Counted from the first letter of the stretch, positions 6,253 through 11,954 are shown. The stretch is 12,022 nucleotides of DNA from UBA73 sp964364885 (GCA_964364885.1 CAYIOA010000025.1:1-12022); one strand, 5' to 3'. Translations and numbers: made by a program. The notes: generated from the sequence alone by a model not told the origin.

Positions 6253-6319
6253 TACGCTATATTTATAATATCTGACAACAAAAGTTCCCACATAGTGTTT
6301 TTGAGCTCTAGAAAATAAC
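6253..6319 (+). repeat. About 65-base repeat, copy 1
   Basis: The 25 bases at 6277-6301 (beginning AACAAAAGTTCCC, ending GTGTTTT) are identical to 9963-9987. Flanking similarity includes ATTTATAA upstream and CTAG-AAAATAAC downstream. Here the downstream end contains the stop codon of the restriction-endonuclease-like remnant (minus strand). Confidence 0.7.
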
Positions 6320-6756
6320 TTTCTTTAGTCTATTATCCATTAGGTCATCAATTTCATCTATCTTATCTTCTCTAGACAGTTCAAGCATTTCAAAGATGTC
6401 TTCATCTGTTAAATAGATTACATACCTGTCTGGCAGATAAGTTTTACAAATTTCTATTGCTCTATCCTTGTTCTGCACCTTTCTACAAACCAAAATACCA
6501 AACTTGCCACGATACTTATTCATTCTTCCATGTAGTTGGTCGAATTCGGGATTATTTGGTTCGTTTGTAAGGTTCTTAGCCTCGATAATTGGATAGTGCA
6601 TTCAATTTGATTCTTAAGATTAAGAAAGAATCCCTCTTTCGCTGAGTTTGTAAATAACGTATCAATAATTTTTATTCCACCATTAATTTCCTGCTTTATG
6701 TCCATATTTCTTAATGACTTCCTAAATATTCTCGACAGAGCATAAGAAACGGTTCT
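6308..6756 (-). pseudogene. Truncated, frameshifted PD-(D/E)XK nuclease-like gene
   Basis: Two frames must be joined. The upstream frame (about 6756 down to 6605) contains RTVSYALSRIFRKSLRNMD and SAKEGFFLNLKNQIE. The downstream frame (6601-6308) contains HYPIIEAKN, NNPEFDQLHGRM and RGKFGILVCRKV, ending LKKVIF. The E-x-K in IIEAKN followed by NPEFDQL..GR...GILVCR is the look of restriction-endonuclease-like proteins that call the central strand ECKN. A shift near 6601-6605 breaks the frame. The 5' end is missing: the open frame runs out where the PEP-synthase-like gene ends, overlapping its stop at 6755-6757. Probably a dead defence or nuclease gene cut off by the arrival of its neighbour. Confidence 0.65.
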
Positions 6757-8776
6757 ATGATATTCTTCTTTCTTTTGTTTTTTCTATGATTCTTACAACT
6801 CCTTTGTTTGCATCTAATTCTATTAAATCTCCATCCTTTAAGACCTTAGTAGCTATCTTAGTTGCTATTACACATGGTTTCTTTAATTCTCTGGCTGTAA
6901 TCGCTGCATGACATAGCGTTCCACCTTGGTCAGTTACGACCCCAAGTGCTATTTTTATAGCAGATAGATATTTTGGATTTGTCATTTGTGTAACTAAAAT
7001 ATCTTCAGATGTAATTTTCTCTAAATCTTTAAATCCATCAACTATTTTTGCAATTCCTCTAACTATTCCCCCAAAGGCAGAATCTCCACGAATTTCTTCA
7101 GCATTACTTTTAATTTTTTCAAAAGATAATTCATGTTCCATAATAATTTCTTCAATTCTTTCATAAGGATGCACAATCTGGTTTAACATAAAACAACCAT
7201 CTACCCTCTCTTTCAATTTTTCTAAATCTATTTTTTTTATTTTATTATTTAAAACATCAATCGCTTCTTCAATTGTTACAAAATTAGAAATTCTTTTAAG
7301 TTTATCTTGCTGTTCTATATATTCAGAGAGGACAGCACTCATCTTTTCTGTGTATTTTTCGGTTTTATCTCTAAACTCTGTGAGATATCTTTTAATCTCT
7401 TTATCCAGTTTTGGAGAGTCTAATACTTCATATAAAATAGAGTTTAAACATACCCAAAAATCAACTAAATTATCGTAATATGTTTTAAGTTCTATAACGT
7501 TATTTATCCTCTTTTCGTCTTTTGCATAGGGTTCTATAAACTTCCAGCTTTTTTCAGCTAGTCTTTTAATTACTTTCCACGATTCATTATTTTTATGTTC
7601 ACTTAATTTGGTAATTACTTTGTCCTTAAGTAAGGTTAACTCCTCTTGCTCATACCAAACAGAGCCTTTTTGACCTAGTGGAGGAACGATAAACAAGTTA
7701 TTTTTTATTTCTTCACCAATAATTTCCATTCCCTTTCTGTCACTTTCATCCCACATCTCAAAATAAACAAGGCTTTTTTCTCTTGAGAAGATATTAACAA
7801 GAGTTCTTTTTCTAGAGATGTGGGTTTTAGGTTGGTCTGTTAAAGTCGTAATCGGCCTACTCTGCACAATGTAAAACTTGCCTTTTTCCTTAGCCCATTC
7901 AATATCGCATGGAAAACCATAATGTTTTTCAATTTTCACAATTAATTTAGACAGTTCAATAATTTCCTTTTCGTTCAAAACTTGCTCTTTTCCTTTTTCT
8001 CCTAAATCTCTCCACTCATTTCCGCCATTTTTAGCTATAAATAATCCTTTATTCTGCTCATTTACATTAATATCAATAATATGCCAATCTTGTTTATCTA
8101 TAACATAAGAATCTGGGGTTATTGAACCTTGAACTATTGCTTCTCCCAAACCAAAGCCAGCCTCTATAATTAATTGATTGTAATCTTGTGTAACAGGATG
8201 AACCGAGAAGGCAATTCCAGATTCTTCACTATTCACCATTTTTTGAACAACAACAGCCACAGAAATAGCTGTTCCATGAAGTTTTTTCTCAAATCTATAA
8301 AATATAGCCCTAGGAGTAAATAATGACGCCCAGCACCTTTTAACATTTTCTAACAACTCTTTTTTTGTTGTGTTCAAATAAGAATCTAACTGCCCAGCCC
8401 AAGCCGCAGTTGCACTATCTTCGGAAGTCGCAGAACTTCTTACTGCAACAAAATCAGCTTCTAACTTATCAAAAGAGTTTAAGATTTCTTTTTTTGTGTT
8501 TTTTGGCATTTCTGAATTTACAATTAGTGATTGTATTTTTTCAGATGCTTCTTCTACTGTGTGAACTTCTTCATGCTTAACCGTATCTAAAATTGCATCT
8601 ATTTCTACATTTAAATCAGTTTTTTTTATGAATTGTTCAAAGGCATTAGATAAAACAACATATCCTTCTGGAACAGGAATTCCTGCTTTTGTCATTTCTC
8701 CTAAAGATGCACCTTTTCCGCCTGCTATCGCTACATCTTCTTTTCCAATTTCCTTAAATGATCTGATAAATTCCAT
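6755..8776 (-). CDS. PEP-synthase-like phosphotransferase lacking the PEP/pyruvate barrel
   Basis: A 673-aa protein. Residues 1-315 are a PPDK-N/ATP-grasp domain: GGKGASLGEM at about 19-28, VRSSATSEDS, SGIAFSVHPVT, GFGLGEAIVQGSITPD and IEWAKEKGKFYIVQSRPITT. The C-terminus (about 570-665) is the swivelling phosphohistidine domain with TDQGGTLCHAAITAREL; the catalytic His is about residue 623. True PEP synthases (about 800 aa) continue into a PEP/pyruvate TIM barrel, which is absent. Residues about 320-560 form instead an unrecognised helical domain. The order ATP-grasp / variable domain / His domain is that of rifampicin phosphotransferases, so an ATP-driven phosphorylation of an unknown acceptor bound by the middle domain is plausible. 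A TATA box at about 8798-8806 lies 26 bases upstream, and AGAGGAA precedes the ATG. Confidence 0.8.
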   Translation of the reverse strand: MEFIRSFKEIGKEDVAIAGGKGASLGEMTKAGIPVPEGYVVLSNAFEQFIKKTDLNVEIDAILDTVKHEEVHTVEEASEKIQSLIVNSEMPKNTKKEILNSFDKLEADFVAVRSSATSEDSATAAWAGQLDSYLNTTKKELLENVKRCWASLFTPRAIFYRFEKKLHGTAISVAVVVQKMVNSEESGIAFSVHPVTQDYNQLIIEAGFGLGEAIVQGSITPDSYVIDKQDWHIIDINVNEQNKGLFIAKNGGNEWRDLGEKGKEQVLNEKEIIELSKLIVKIEKHYGFPCDIEWAKEKGKFYIVQSRPITTLTDQPKTHISRKRTLVNIFSREKSLVYFEMWDESDRKGMEIIGEEIKNNLFIVPPLGQKGSVWYEQEELTLLKDKVITKLSEHKNNESWKVIKRLAEKSWKFIEPYAKDEKRINNVIELKTYYDNLVDFWVCLNSILYEVLDSPKLDKEIKRYLTEFRDKTEKYTEKMSAVLSEYIEQQDKLKRISNFVTIEEAIDVLNNKIKKIDLEKLKERVDGCFMLNQIVHPYERIEEIIMEHELSFEKIKSNAEEIRGDSAFGGIVRGIAKIVDGFKDLEKITSEDILVTQMTNPKYLSAIKIALGVVTDQGGTLCHAAITARELKKPCVIATKIATKVLKDGDLIELDANKGVVRIIEKTKERRIS

Positions 8777-8797
8777 AATATTTCCTCTAAAATAGAG

Positions 8798-8806
8798 TTT
8801 TTATAT
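8798..8806 (-). promoter_or_regulatory. TATA box for the PEP-synthase-like gene
   Basis: The minus strand reads ATATAAAAA, centred about 26 bases before ATG 8776. An AGAGGAA at 8781-8787 (minus strand) also precedes the start, so either leaderless or Shine-Dalgarno initiation is possible. Confidence 0.45.
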
Positions 8807-8817
8807 GTTCTTTAATT

Positions 8818-9023
8818 TTATGGTTCTCGTTTTTTCTCCTTAACATAAGATTCGAAAACAGCCATAGTTCCTTTAGCCATTCCTTTTACGTCGGTCCATT
8901 CTAGATTCAGTTTTTCATCGACAAAATACATTATCTTTTCTAACAAATCACAAGCTTCATCAATATAAAACTCGTGCTTTCTTCTTCAGATTTCCCTGTC
9001 ATCGCATAAATAATAATTTTCAT
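8818..9023 (-). pseudogene. Frameshifted small unknown gene
   Basis: The frame starts MKIIIYAMTGKSEEE at ATG 9023. A one-base shift in an A/G-rich run near 8978-8985 is needed to continue into KHEFYIDEACDLLEKIMYFV and DEKLNLEWTDVKGMAKGTMA, ending at TAA 8818-8820. Its ATG overlaps the stop of the remnant upstream (ATGA), so the two once formed an operon. I do not recognise the family. A sequencing error rather than true decay is possible, since only one base is missing. Confidence 0.5.
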
Positions 9024-9234
9024 TTTACGTTGAAATCTCCTTCTTTAATTTCTCCTGCCGATACTTGCACTTCTCCTAATTTGCAGAGTTTTTTAACTTC
9101 GCTAATCTTTATGCAATTAGTCGAATTATCATCGTTTGTAACATTGTTAAAATCGAGATTATTTCTCTCAAATCCTTTCCAACTTTAATCATCTCTGGAG
9201 AAAAAGTCATACTTCCACAAACAGCAATTTTCAT
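9020..9234 (-). pseudogene. Frameshifted nucleoside-deoxyribosyltransferase-like remnant
   Basis: It starts MKIAVCGSMTFSPEMIKVGK at ATG 9234, the typical beginning of small nucleoside 2-deoxyribosyltransferase-like proteins (Rossmann-like GSM loop). The frame stops at 9109-9111. A one-base shift near 9157-9165 opens DFNNVTNDDNSTN and EVKKLCKLGEVQVSAGEIKE, ending NVK at TGA 9020-9022. That second part does not look like the family, so either a deletion fused two genes or the gene is degraded. It would be about 71 codons, half the usual 130-150. A T-rich box at about 9256-9262 is a possible promoter. Confidence 0.5.
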
Positions 9235-9263
9235 AATGATAAGGAATTTTGTTTCTTTTTAAT

Positions 9264-9280
9264 GATTTATATTATAAATC
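9264..9280. repeat. 17-bp perfect palindrome
   Basis: GATTTATA-T-TATAAATC lies between the RelE toxin gene and the deoxyribosyltransferase-like remnant, upstream of the latter's ATG. It could be an operator or contain a bidirectional TATA element. The remaining bases 9281-9336 show nothing else. Confidence 0.5.
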
Positions 9281-9336
9281 ACCTTTCTAATAAGGTCTTC
9301 ACTTTAAAGTCTTTATTTACAATGCATTACTCTAAA

Positions 9337-9582
9337 TCAATCATAAACGTTTTTTCTATGCTCAAATCTTAAGAAATAAATCGTGTTATTAGAGAAAGAA
9401 TAAATAATCCGAAACGGTCTAATGTATATTGTTCTTTCGCCCTTTAGATCATACTTTAAGGGTTTCCCTATTTCAGGGTTTTCAATAATCTTCTTTAGCT
9501 GTTTTTTAATTTTCTCTTTTATAGAGGCGTCTGCTTTCTTAAACTCTCTCTCAAATTTTTCAGTGTAGATTACCTCTACCAT
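9337..9582 (-). CDS. RelE/ParE-family toxin
   Basis: An 81-aa toxin of the RelE/ParE fold; RelE members cleave mRNA in the ribosomal A site. The archaeal RelE pattern is clear: helical hairpin at 8-34 (FEREFKK, IKEKIKKQLKKII), ENPEIGKPLKYDLKGERTIY (34-53), then IRPFRIIY (54-61) and LRFEHRKNVYD (71-81) with the basic and aromatic residues (R55, R58, R72, H75, R76) expected for RNA handling. Its ATG overlaps the AbrB antitoxin stop by 7 bases (ATGGTAG). It appears intact. Confidence 0.9.
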   Translation of the reverse strand: MVEVIYTEKFEREFKKADASIKEKIKKQLKKIIENPEIGKPLKYDLKGERTIYIRPFRIIYSFSNNTIYFLRFEHRKNVYD

Positions 9583-9839
9583 TTTTCAATTTCTTTCAAA
9601 AATTCTTCACTTGATAATTTTTTATACTTTCCGGCTTCAATTTCTTTCCACGCTTCTTTAATTTCTTCTATAGTTTCCAAATCTTCTTCTAAAGGATTAC
9701 TTATTTTTTTTAATACGACTATATCGCCCTCTGAAGAAACAGCTAAAGTTTCTCCCTCTTTTATCTTTAGCTTTTCTCTGACTCTTTGAGGTATAACTAC
9801 CTGTCCCTTACTGCTCACCCTTGTTAGTTCAATTTCCAT
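9576..9839 (-). CDS. AbrB-type antitoxin of the RelE pair
   Basis: An 87-aa protein with a SpoVT/AbrB swapped-hairpin DNA-binding domain at 1-46 (TRVSSKGQVVIPQRVREKLK, EGETLAV) and an acidic helical tail (about 50-87, ending SSEEFLKEIEKW) that would wrap the toxin. It is the first gene of the operon and probably represses it through the GTAAG palindrome between TATA box and ATG. AbrB antitoxin with RelE toxin is a known archaeal combination. It is paralogous to the pair at 11406-11923, with the same tail pattern. Confidence 0.9.
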   Translation of the reverse strand: MEIELTRVSSKGQVVIPQRVREKLKIKEGETLAVSSEGDIVVLKKISNPLEEDLETIEEIKEAWKEIEAGKYKKLSSEEFLKEIEKW

Positions 9840-9841
9840 GA

Positions 9842-9860
9842 GTAAGTAAGAATATCTTAC
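9842..9860 (-). promoter_or_regulatory. GTAAG/CTTAC operator of the first AbrB-RelE operon
   Basis: The plus strand reads GTAAGTAAGAATATCTTAC. GTAAG-AATAT-CTTAC (9846-9860) is a 15-bp inverted repeat preceded by an extra GTAAG half. It fills the space between ATG 9839 and the TATA box. A near-identical site precedes the second AbrB gene. Confidence 0.65.
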
Positions 9861-9870
9861 TTTATAAATA
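9861..9870 (-). promoter_or_regulatory. TATA box of the first AbrB-RelE operon
   Basis: The minus strand reads TATTTATAAA, centred about 26 bases upstream of ATG 9839 and directly abutting the operator. Confidence 0.6.
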
Positions 9871-9936
9871 TTTCTATAAGACTTGAAAAGTGCGTCTATT
9901 AAAACTTCCGAAAATCTGGCAAATTATGTCTCCTTC

Positions 9937-10000
9937 GTTGGCGTAAATTTATAAAACCCGAGAACAAAAGTTCCCACATAGTGTTTTCTAGGAAAATAAC
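9937..10000 (+). repeat. About 65-base repeat, copy 2
   Basis: Matches 6253-6319: 25 identical bases at 9963-9987, ATTTATAA upstream, and CTAGGAAAATAAC downstream where copy 1 has CTAGAAAATAAC after a 5-base insertion. In copy 1 this tail is the end of the PD-(D/E)XK-like remnant, so copy 2 may be the residue of a second copy of that gene's 3' flank. The rest of 9871-10012 holds nothing else I can name. Confidence 0.65.
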
Positions 10001-10012
10001 CCTTACAGGAAA

Positions 10013-10046
10013 CATTTAAATATAATGTAATCCTAATTTAGATTAC
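10013..10046 (+). promoter_or_regulatory. TATA box and TGTAATC/GATTACA operator for the second nucleotidyltransferase
   Basis: CATTTAAATATA (10013-10024) is centred about 28 bases before ATG 10047. The inverted repeat TGTAATC-N8-GATTACA runs from 10026 into the first base of the start codon. As with the other three modules, the operator occupies the gap between TATA box and start, fitting autorepression by the N-terminal helical domain of the product. Confidence 0.55.
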
Positions 10047-10886
10047 ATGAAGAAATCAAACATCCTGACAAAAAGAGAGAAACAAATCATAGAAAAAAAG
10101 CTGAAAGGCGAGAAAATATCTAGATTGGACTCAAATATCTTGACAAGATCTATACGACCAAAATTAAGAGCAATAAGCGAGATAAATGCCAAATCAATTT
10201 TACAAAAATTAGAATATTCCAGAAAATCAGGTACAGAGAAACAGATTAAAAAGCTGATATTAGAAAATTTGAAAGATACTGAAGCAATAGTTCTTTATGG
10301 TTCTGCAATACAAACAAATTATCAAAGTTATAATGACCTAGATATTTTAGTAATTACAAAGAAAAAGACTTGGAATAAAACCTGGGAGAAGCATGAAAAA
10401 ATTAACAAGTTATTAAAATTAGCAGAAAAATTGAACTTAAATTTAGACTTGCAGATAATAGACAAAGCATCTTTTTACAAACAATATGCTCATAATCCGT
10501 CATTAATTTATCAGTTAAAAGATTCTAAAGTAATCTATGGAAAACTAAACTTAAGGAATAAAATTGAGTTATACAACATAGATCTAAAGACAAAACTTGA
10601 CTGGAGTGATTTGATTGAAAACAATCCAAATGGATTAGAAATCTATAAAGCATTAAGAAACGTCATCCTAATAAGGCTATTGCTTAAAAAAATTATAGAT
10701 AACGAAACCCTAAATAAATCGTTAAATGAGGAAATAGGAAAAAATCTAATAGAAAGGTTAAAAACAAATAAAGAATCTAGACAGGATAGAAAAATAGCAA
10801 AATATTATTTAAAGAATCTTATAGAAGATACTTATAAGCAATTAAAAGGAGATTTATGGGAAAAAAGAGTAGTATTGAAAGTTTAA
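10047..10886 (+). CDS. Helix-turn-helix-like/nucleotidyltransferase fusion protein
   Basis: A 279-aa protein. Residues 1-45 (LTKREKQIIEKKLKGEKISR, SNILTRSIRPKL) form a basic helical region that looks like a DNA-binding domain. Residues about 66-165 form a polymerase-beta-type nucleotidyltransferase with G85-S86 (LYGSAIQT), D97/D99 (YNDLDILV) and a probable third acid D134 (LDLQII). The C-terminal part (about 190-279) is helical, HEPN-like in position, but without a visible RxxxxxH motif. Such fused enzymes are widespread in DPANN archaea; substrates are not known. It overlaps the next gene by 31 bases, as the other nucleotidyltransferase overlaps its partner by 25. It is intact and A-rich in codon use. 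Confidence 0.82.
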   Translation: MKKSNILTKREKQIIEKKLKGEKISRLDSNILTRSIRPKLRAISEINAKSILQKLEYSRKSGTEKQIKKLILENLKDTEAIVLYGSAIQTNYQSYNDLDILVITKKKTWNKTWEKHEKINKLLKLAEKLNLNLDLQIIDKASFYKQYAHNPSLIYQLKDSKVIYGKLNLRNKIELYNIDLKTKLDWSDLIENNPNGLEIYKALRNVILIRLLLKKIIDNETLNKSLNEEIGKNLIERLKTNKESRQDRKIAKYYLKNLIEDTYKQLKGDLWEKRVVLKV

Positions 10887-11170
10887 CTAAACTTATTGTA
10901 AATGTTGCAATTCATAAAATATTAGTAAAACATACTAACAAGCCTGAATCTATCGGCTATCTAGAATATGAAATAATAGAGTATAGGGATATTGCAATAA
11001 CCAAAGCTCAAGAATTTAATTGGAATCAAGAAGACATATCAAAAATTAAAACGCTTTCCTTAAACAAATTAAAAAAAGAGATATTCAAGAGGTATCCAGA
11101 TGTAAACTTTCCAATAGGAGAAGCCGAAGAAATAATCGCAGAAACAATAGACGATGTTATAAAATATTAA
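10856..11170 (+). CDS. Unrecognised small protein coupled to a nucleotidyltransferase
   Basis: A 104-aa, mainly helical acidic protein (EYEIIEYRDIAITKAQEF, AEEIIAETIDDVIKY). I do not recognise the family. It has no Cys, no membrane span and no catalytic motif. Its ATG lies inside the nucleotidyltransferase gene (31-base overlap, different frame), so it shares its mRNA and is probably translated by coupling. By position it is the candidate partner (toxin, antitoxin or AMPylation target) of that enzyme. Confidence 0.75.
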   Translation: MGKKSSIESLTKLIVNVAIHKILVKHTNKPESIGYLEYEIIEYRDIAITKAQEFNWNQEDISKIKTLSLNKLKKEIFKRYPDVNFPIGEAEEIIAETIDDVIKY

Positions 11171-11213
11171 TGTTAGACATTTGAGTGAACTACTATTCTT
11201 CTACTTTTTAAAC

Positions 11214-11336
11214 TCCAGAATTCCACTCGTCTGTTGACGAATGGTTTAAGTCTCTCGTGGAATTCTGGCAGTGCTCAAGAACCACACGAAGTGTGGCATC
11301 TTCATGCCACCGGTCTCTGACTGGTGGTTATTGACA
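11214..11336 (+). other. Highly structured element, possible IS605/TnpB 3' relic or RNA
   Basis: CCAGAATTCCAC (11215-11226) pairs perfectly with GTGGAATTCTGG (11257-11268); inside is TCGTC-TGTT-GACGA (11227-11240). Downstream are three hairpins that exclude one another: CCACAC-GAA-GTGTGG (11282-11296), GTGGCAT-CTTC-ATGCCAC (11293-11310) and CCACCGGT-CTCTG-ACTGGTGG (11307-11327, one G-U). The plus strand also reads SSVDEWFKSLVEFWQCSR up to TGA 11332-11334, without a start codon. The combination resembles the 3' end of tnpB genes with their overlapping guide-RNA scaffold, but no tnpB body is present. Tentative. Confidence 0.4.
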
Positions 11337-11347
11337 TCACTAAAAAG

Positions 11348-11362
11348 ATATAGTGGACACTT
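11348..11362 (+). repeat. 15-base direct repeat, copy 2
   Basis: Identical to 6235-6249 (ATATAGTGGACACTT), 12 bases after the structured element. Confidence 0.6.
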
Positions 11363-11405
11363 TTCCTATTTTCTTTAAGCATTCGAATAAACATTAGCCC
11401 TTGTT

Positions 11406-11660
11406 TTACTGCTCATCTTTATGATAAAAGGCTAGAAATTCTATTATATCTTGTTCTTTATAATAAGCATATGAAATCCTAAATGCTCCTCCACTAATAT
11501 AAACTTCTCTTGTTCCCCGTCTTACATTGCGCATTGGTTTTCCAATCTTAGGATCTTCGATTATTTTCTTGATTTTGTTTTTTATACTTTTTTGTATTTC
11601 TTGATCTTTTATTTTAGAAATAGTTCTCTGAAAGTTATCATCAAACTTGACATTTACCAT
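11406..11660 (-). CDS. RelE/ParE-family toxin, second copy
   Basis: An 84-aa toxin of the same type as the one at 9337-9582, diverged in sequence. It has a helical hairpin at 9-35 (FQRTISKIKD, IQKSIKNKIKKII) and EDPKIGKPMRNVRRGTREVY (35-54), which aligns with ENPEIGKPL...ERTIY of the first. It then has FRISY (60-64) and a C-terminal FYHKDEQ. The C-terminus replaces the first toxin's FEHRKNVYD, so the catalytic surface differs, with H80 and K81 as candidates. It overlaps the antitoxin stop by 7 bases (ATGGTAA). Confidence 0.87.
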   Translation of the reverse strand: MVNVKFDDNFQRTISKIKDQEIQKSIKNKIKKIIEDPKIGKPMRNVRRGTREVYISGGAFRISYAYYKEQDIIEFLAFYHKDEQ

Positions 11661-11923
11661 TTCTCAAGTTCTTCAAGAAACTTGTCAGCAGATAAAGTCT
11701 TGAATTCCCCTCTTTCATGTCGTTTATATGCTTCTTCAGTTCTTTTCGCAAATTCAAGGTCTTCTTTAAACTGTTCATCTAAATCATTTGCTTTTTTTAA
11801 TAAAATAGTGTTTTTATCTTTAATAATCAATAAAGTATCTCCCTCTTTAAAATCTTTACGCATATTATTAGGTATAACTATCTGTCCTTTTGAGCTTATT
11901 TTAGTTGTATCAATCTCCACCAT
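11654..11923 (-). CDS. AbrB-type antitoxin, second copy
   Basis: An 89-aa antitoxin with an AbrB swapped-hairpin domain at 1-44 (TKISSKGQIVIPNNMRKDFK, EGDTLLI) and an acidic helical toxin-binding tail ending LSADKFLEELEKW. That tail nearly matches the LSSEEFLKEIEKW ending of the first antitoxin, and both end in Trp just before the overlapped stop. The loop before EGDT is shorter than in the first copy. An operator with the same GTAAG/CTTAC half-sites precedes it, so the two antitoxins may cross-regulate. Confidence 0.88.
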   Translation of the reverse strand: MVEIDTTKISSKGQIVIPNNMRKDFKEGDTLLIIKDKNTILLKKANDLDEQFKEDLEFAKRTEEAYKRHERGEFKTLSADKFLEELEKW

Positions 11924-11924
11924 G

Positions 11925-11940
11925 GTAAGTTATATCTTAC
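11925..11940 (-). promoter_or_regulatory. GTAAG/CTTAC operator of the second AbrB-RelE operon
   Basis: GTAAG-TTATAT-CTTAC starts 2 bases upstream of ATG 11923. The half-sites are identical to those of the first operon, with a 6-base instead of 5-base spacer. Confidence 0.62.
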
Positions 11941-11943
11941 TTG

Positions 11944-11954
11944 CTATATAAACC
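11944..11954 (-). promoter_or_regulatory. TATA box of the second AbrB-RelE operon
   Basis: CTATATAAACC on the plus strand (minus GGTTTATATAG), centred about 26 bases upstream of ATG 11923. Confidence 0.58.

Noticed and set aside
8365..8580. Plus-strand reading frame opposite the PEP-synthase-like gene
   Set aside because: It is antisense to the conserved ATP-grasp motifs and has a Leu/Phe-rich composition typical of antisense frames.
6277..9987. CRISPR repeat
   Set aside because: Only two copies 3.7 kb apart, with no regular spacers and no cas genes.
9871..10012. tRNA or box C/D RNA in the intergenic region
   Set aside because: No cloverleaf and no convincing C and D boxes could be found.
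11592..11951. Plus-strand reading frame opposite the second toxin-antitoxin pair
   Set aside because: It mirrors two well-supported genes on the other strand and has low-complexity Ser/Leu/Ile-rich content.
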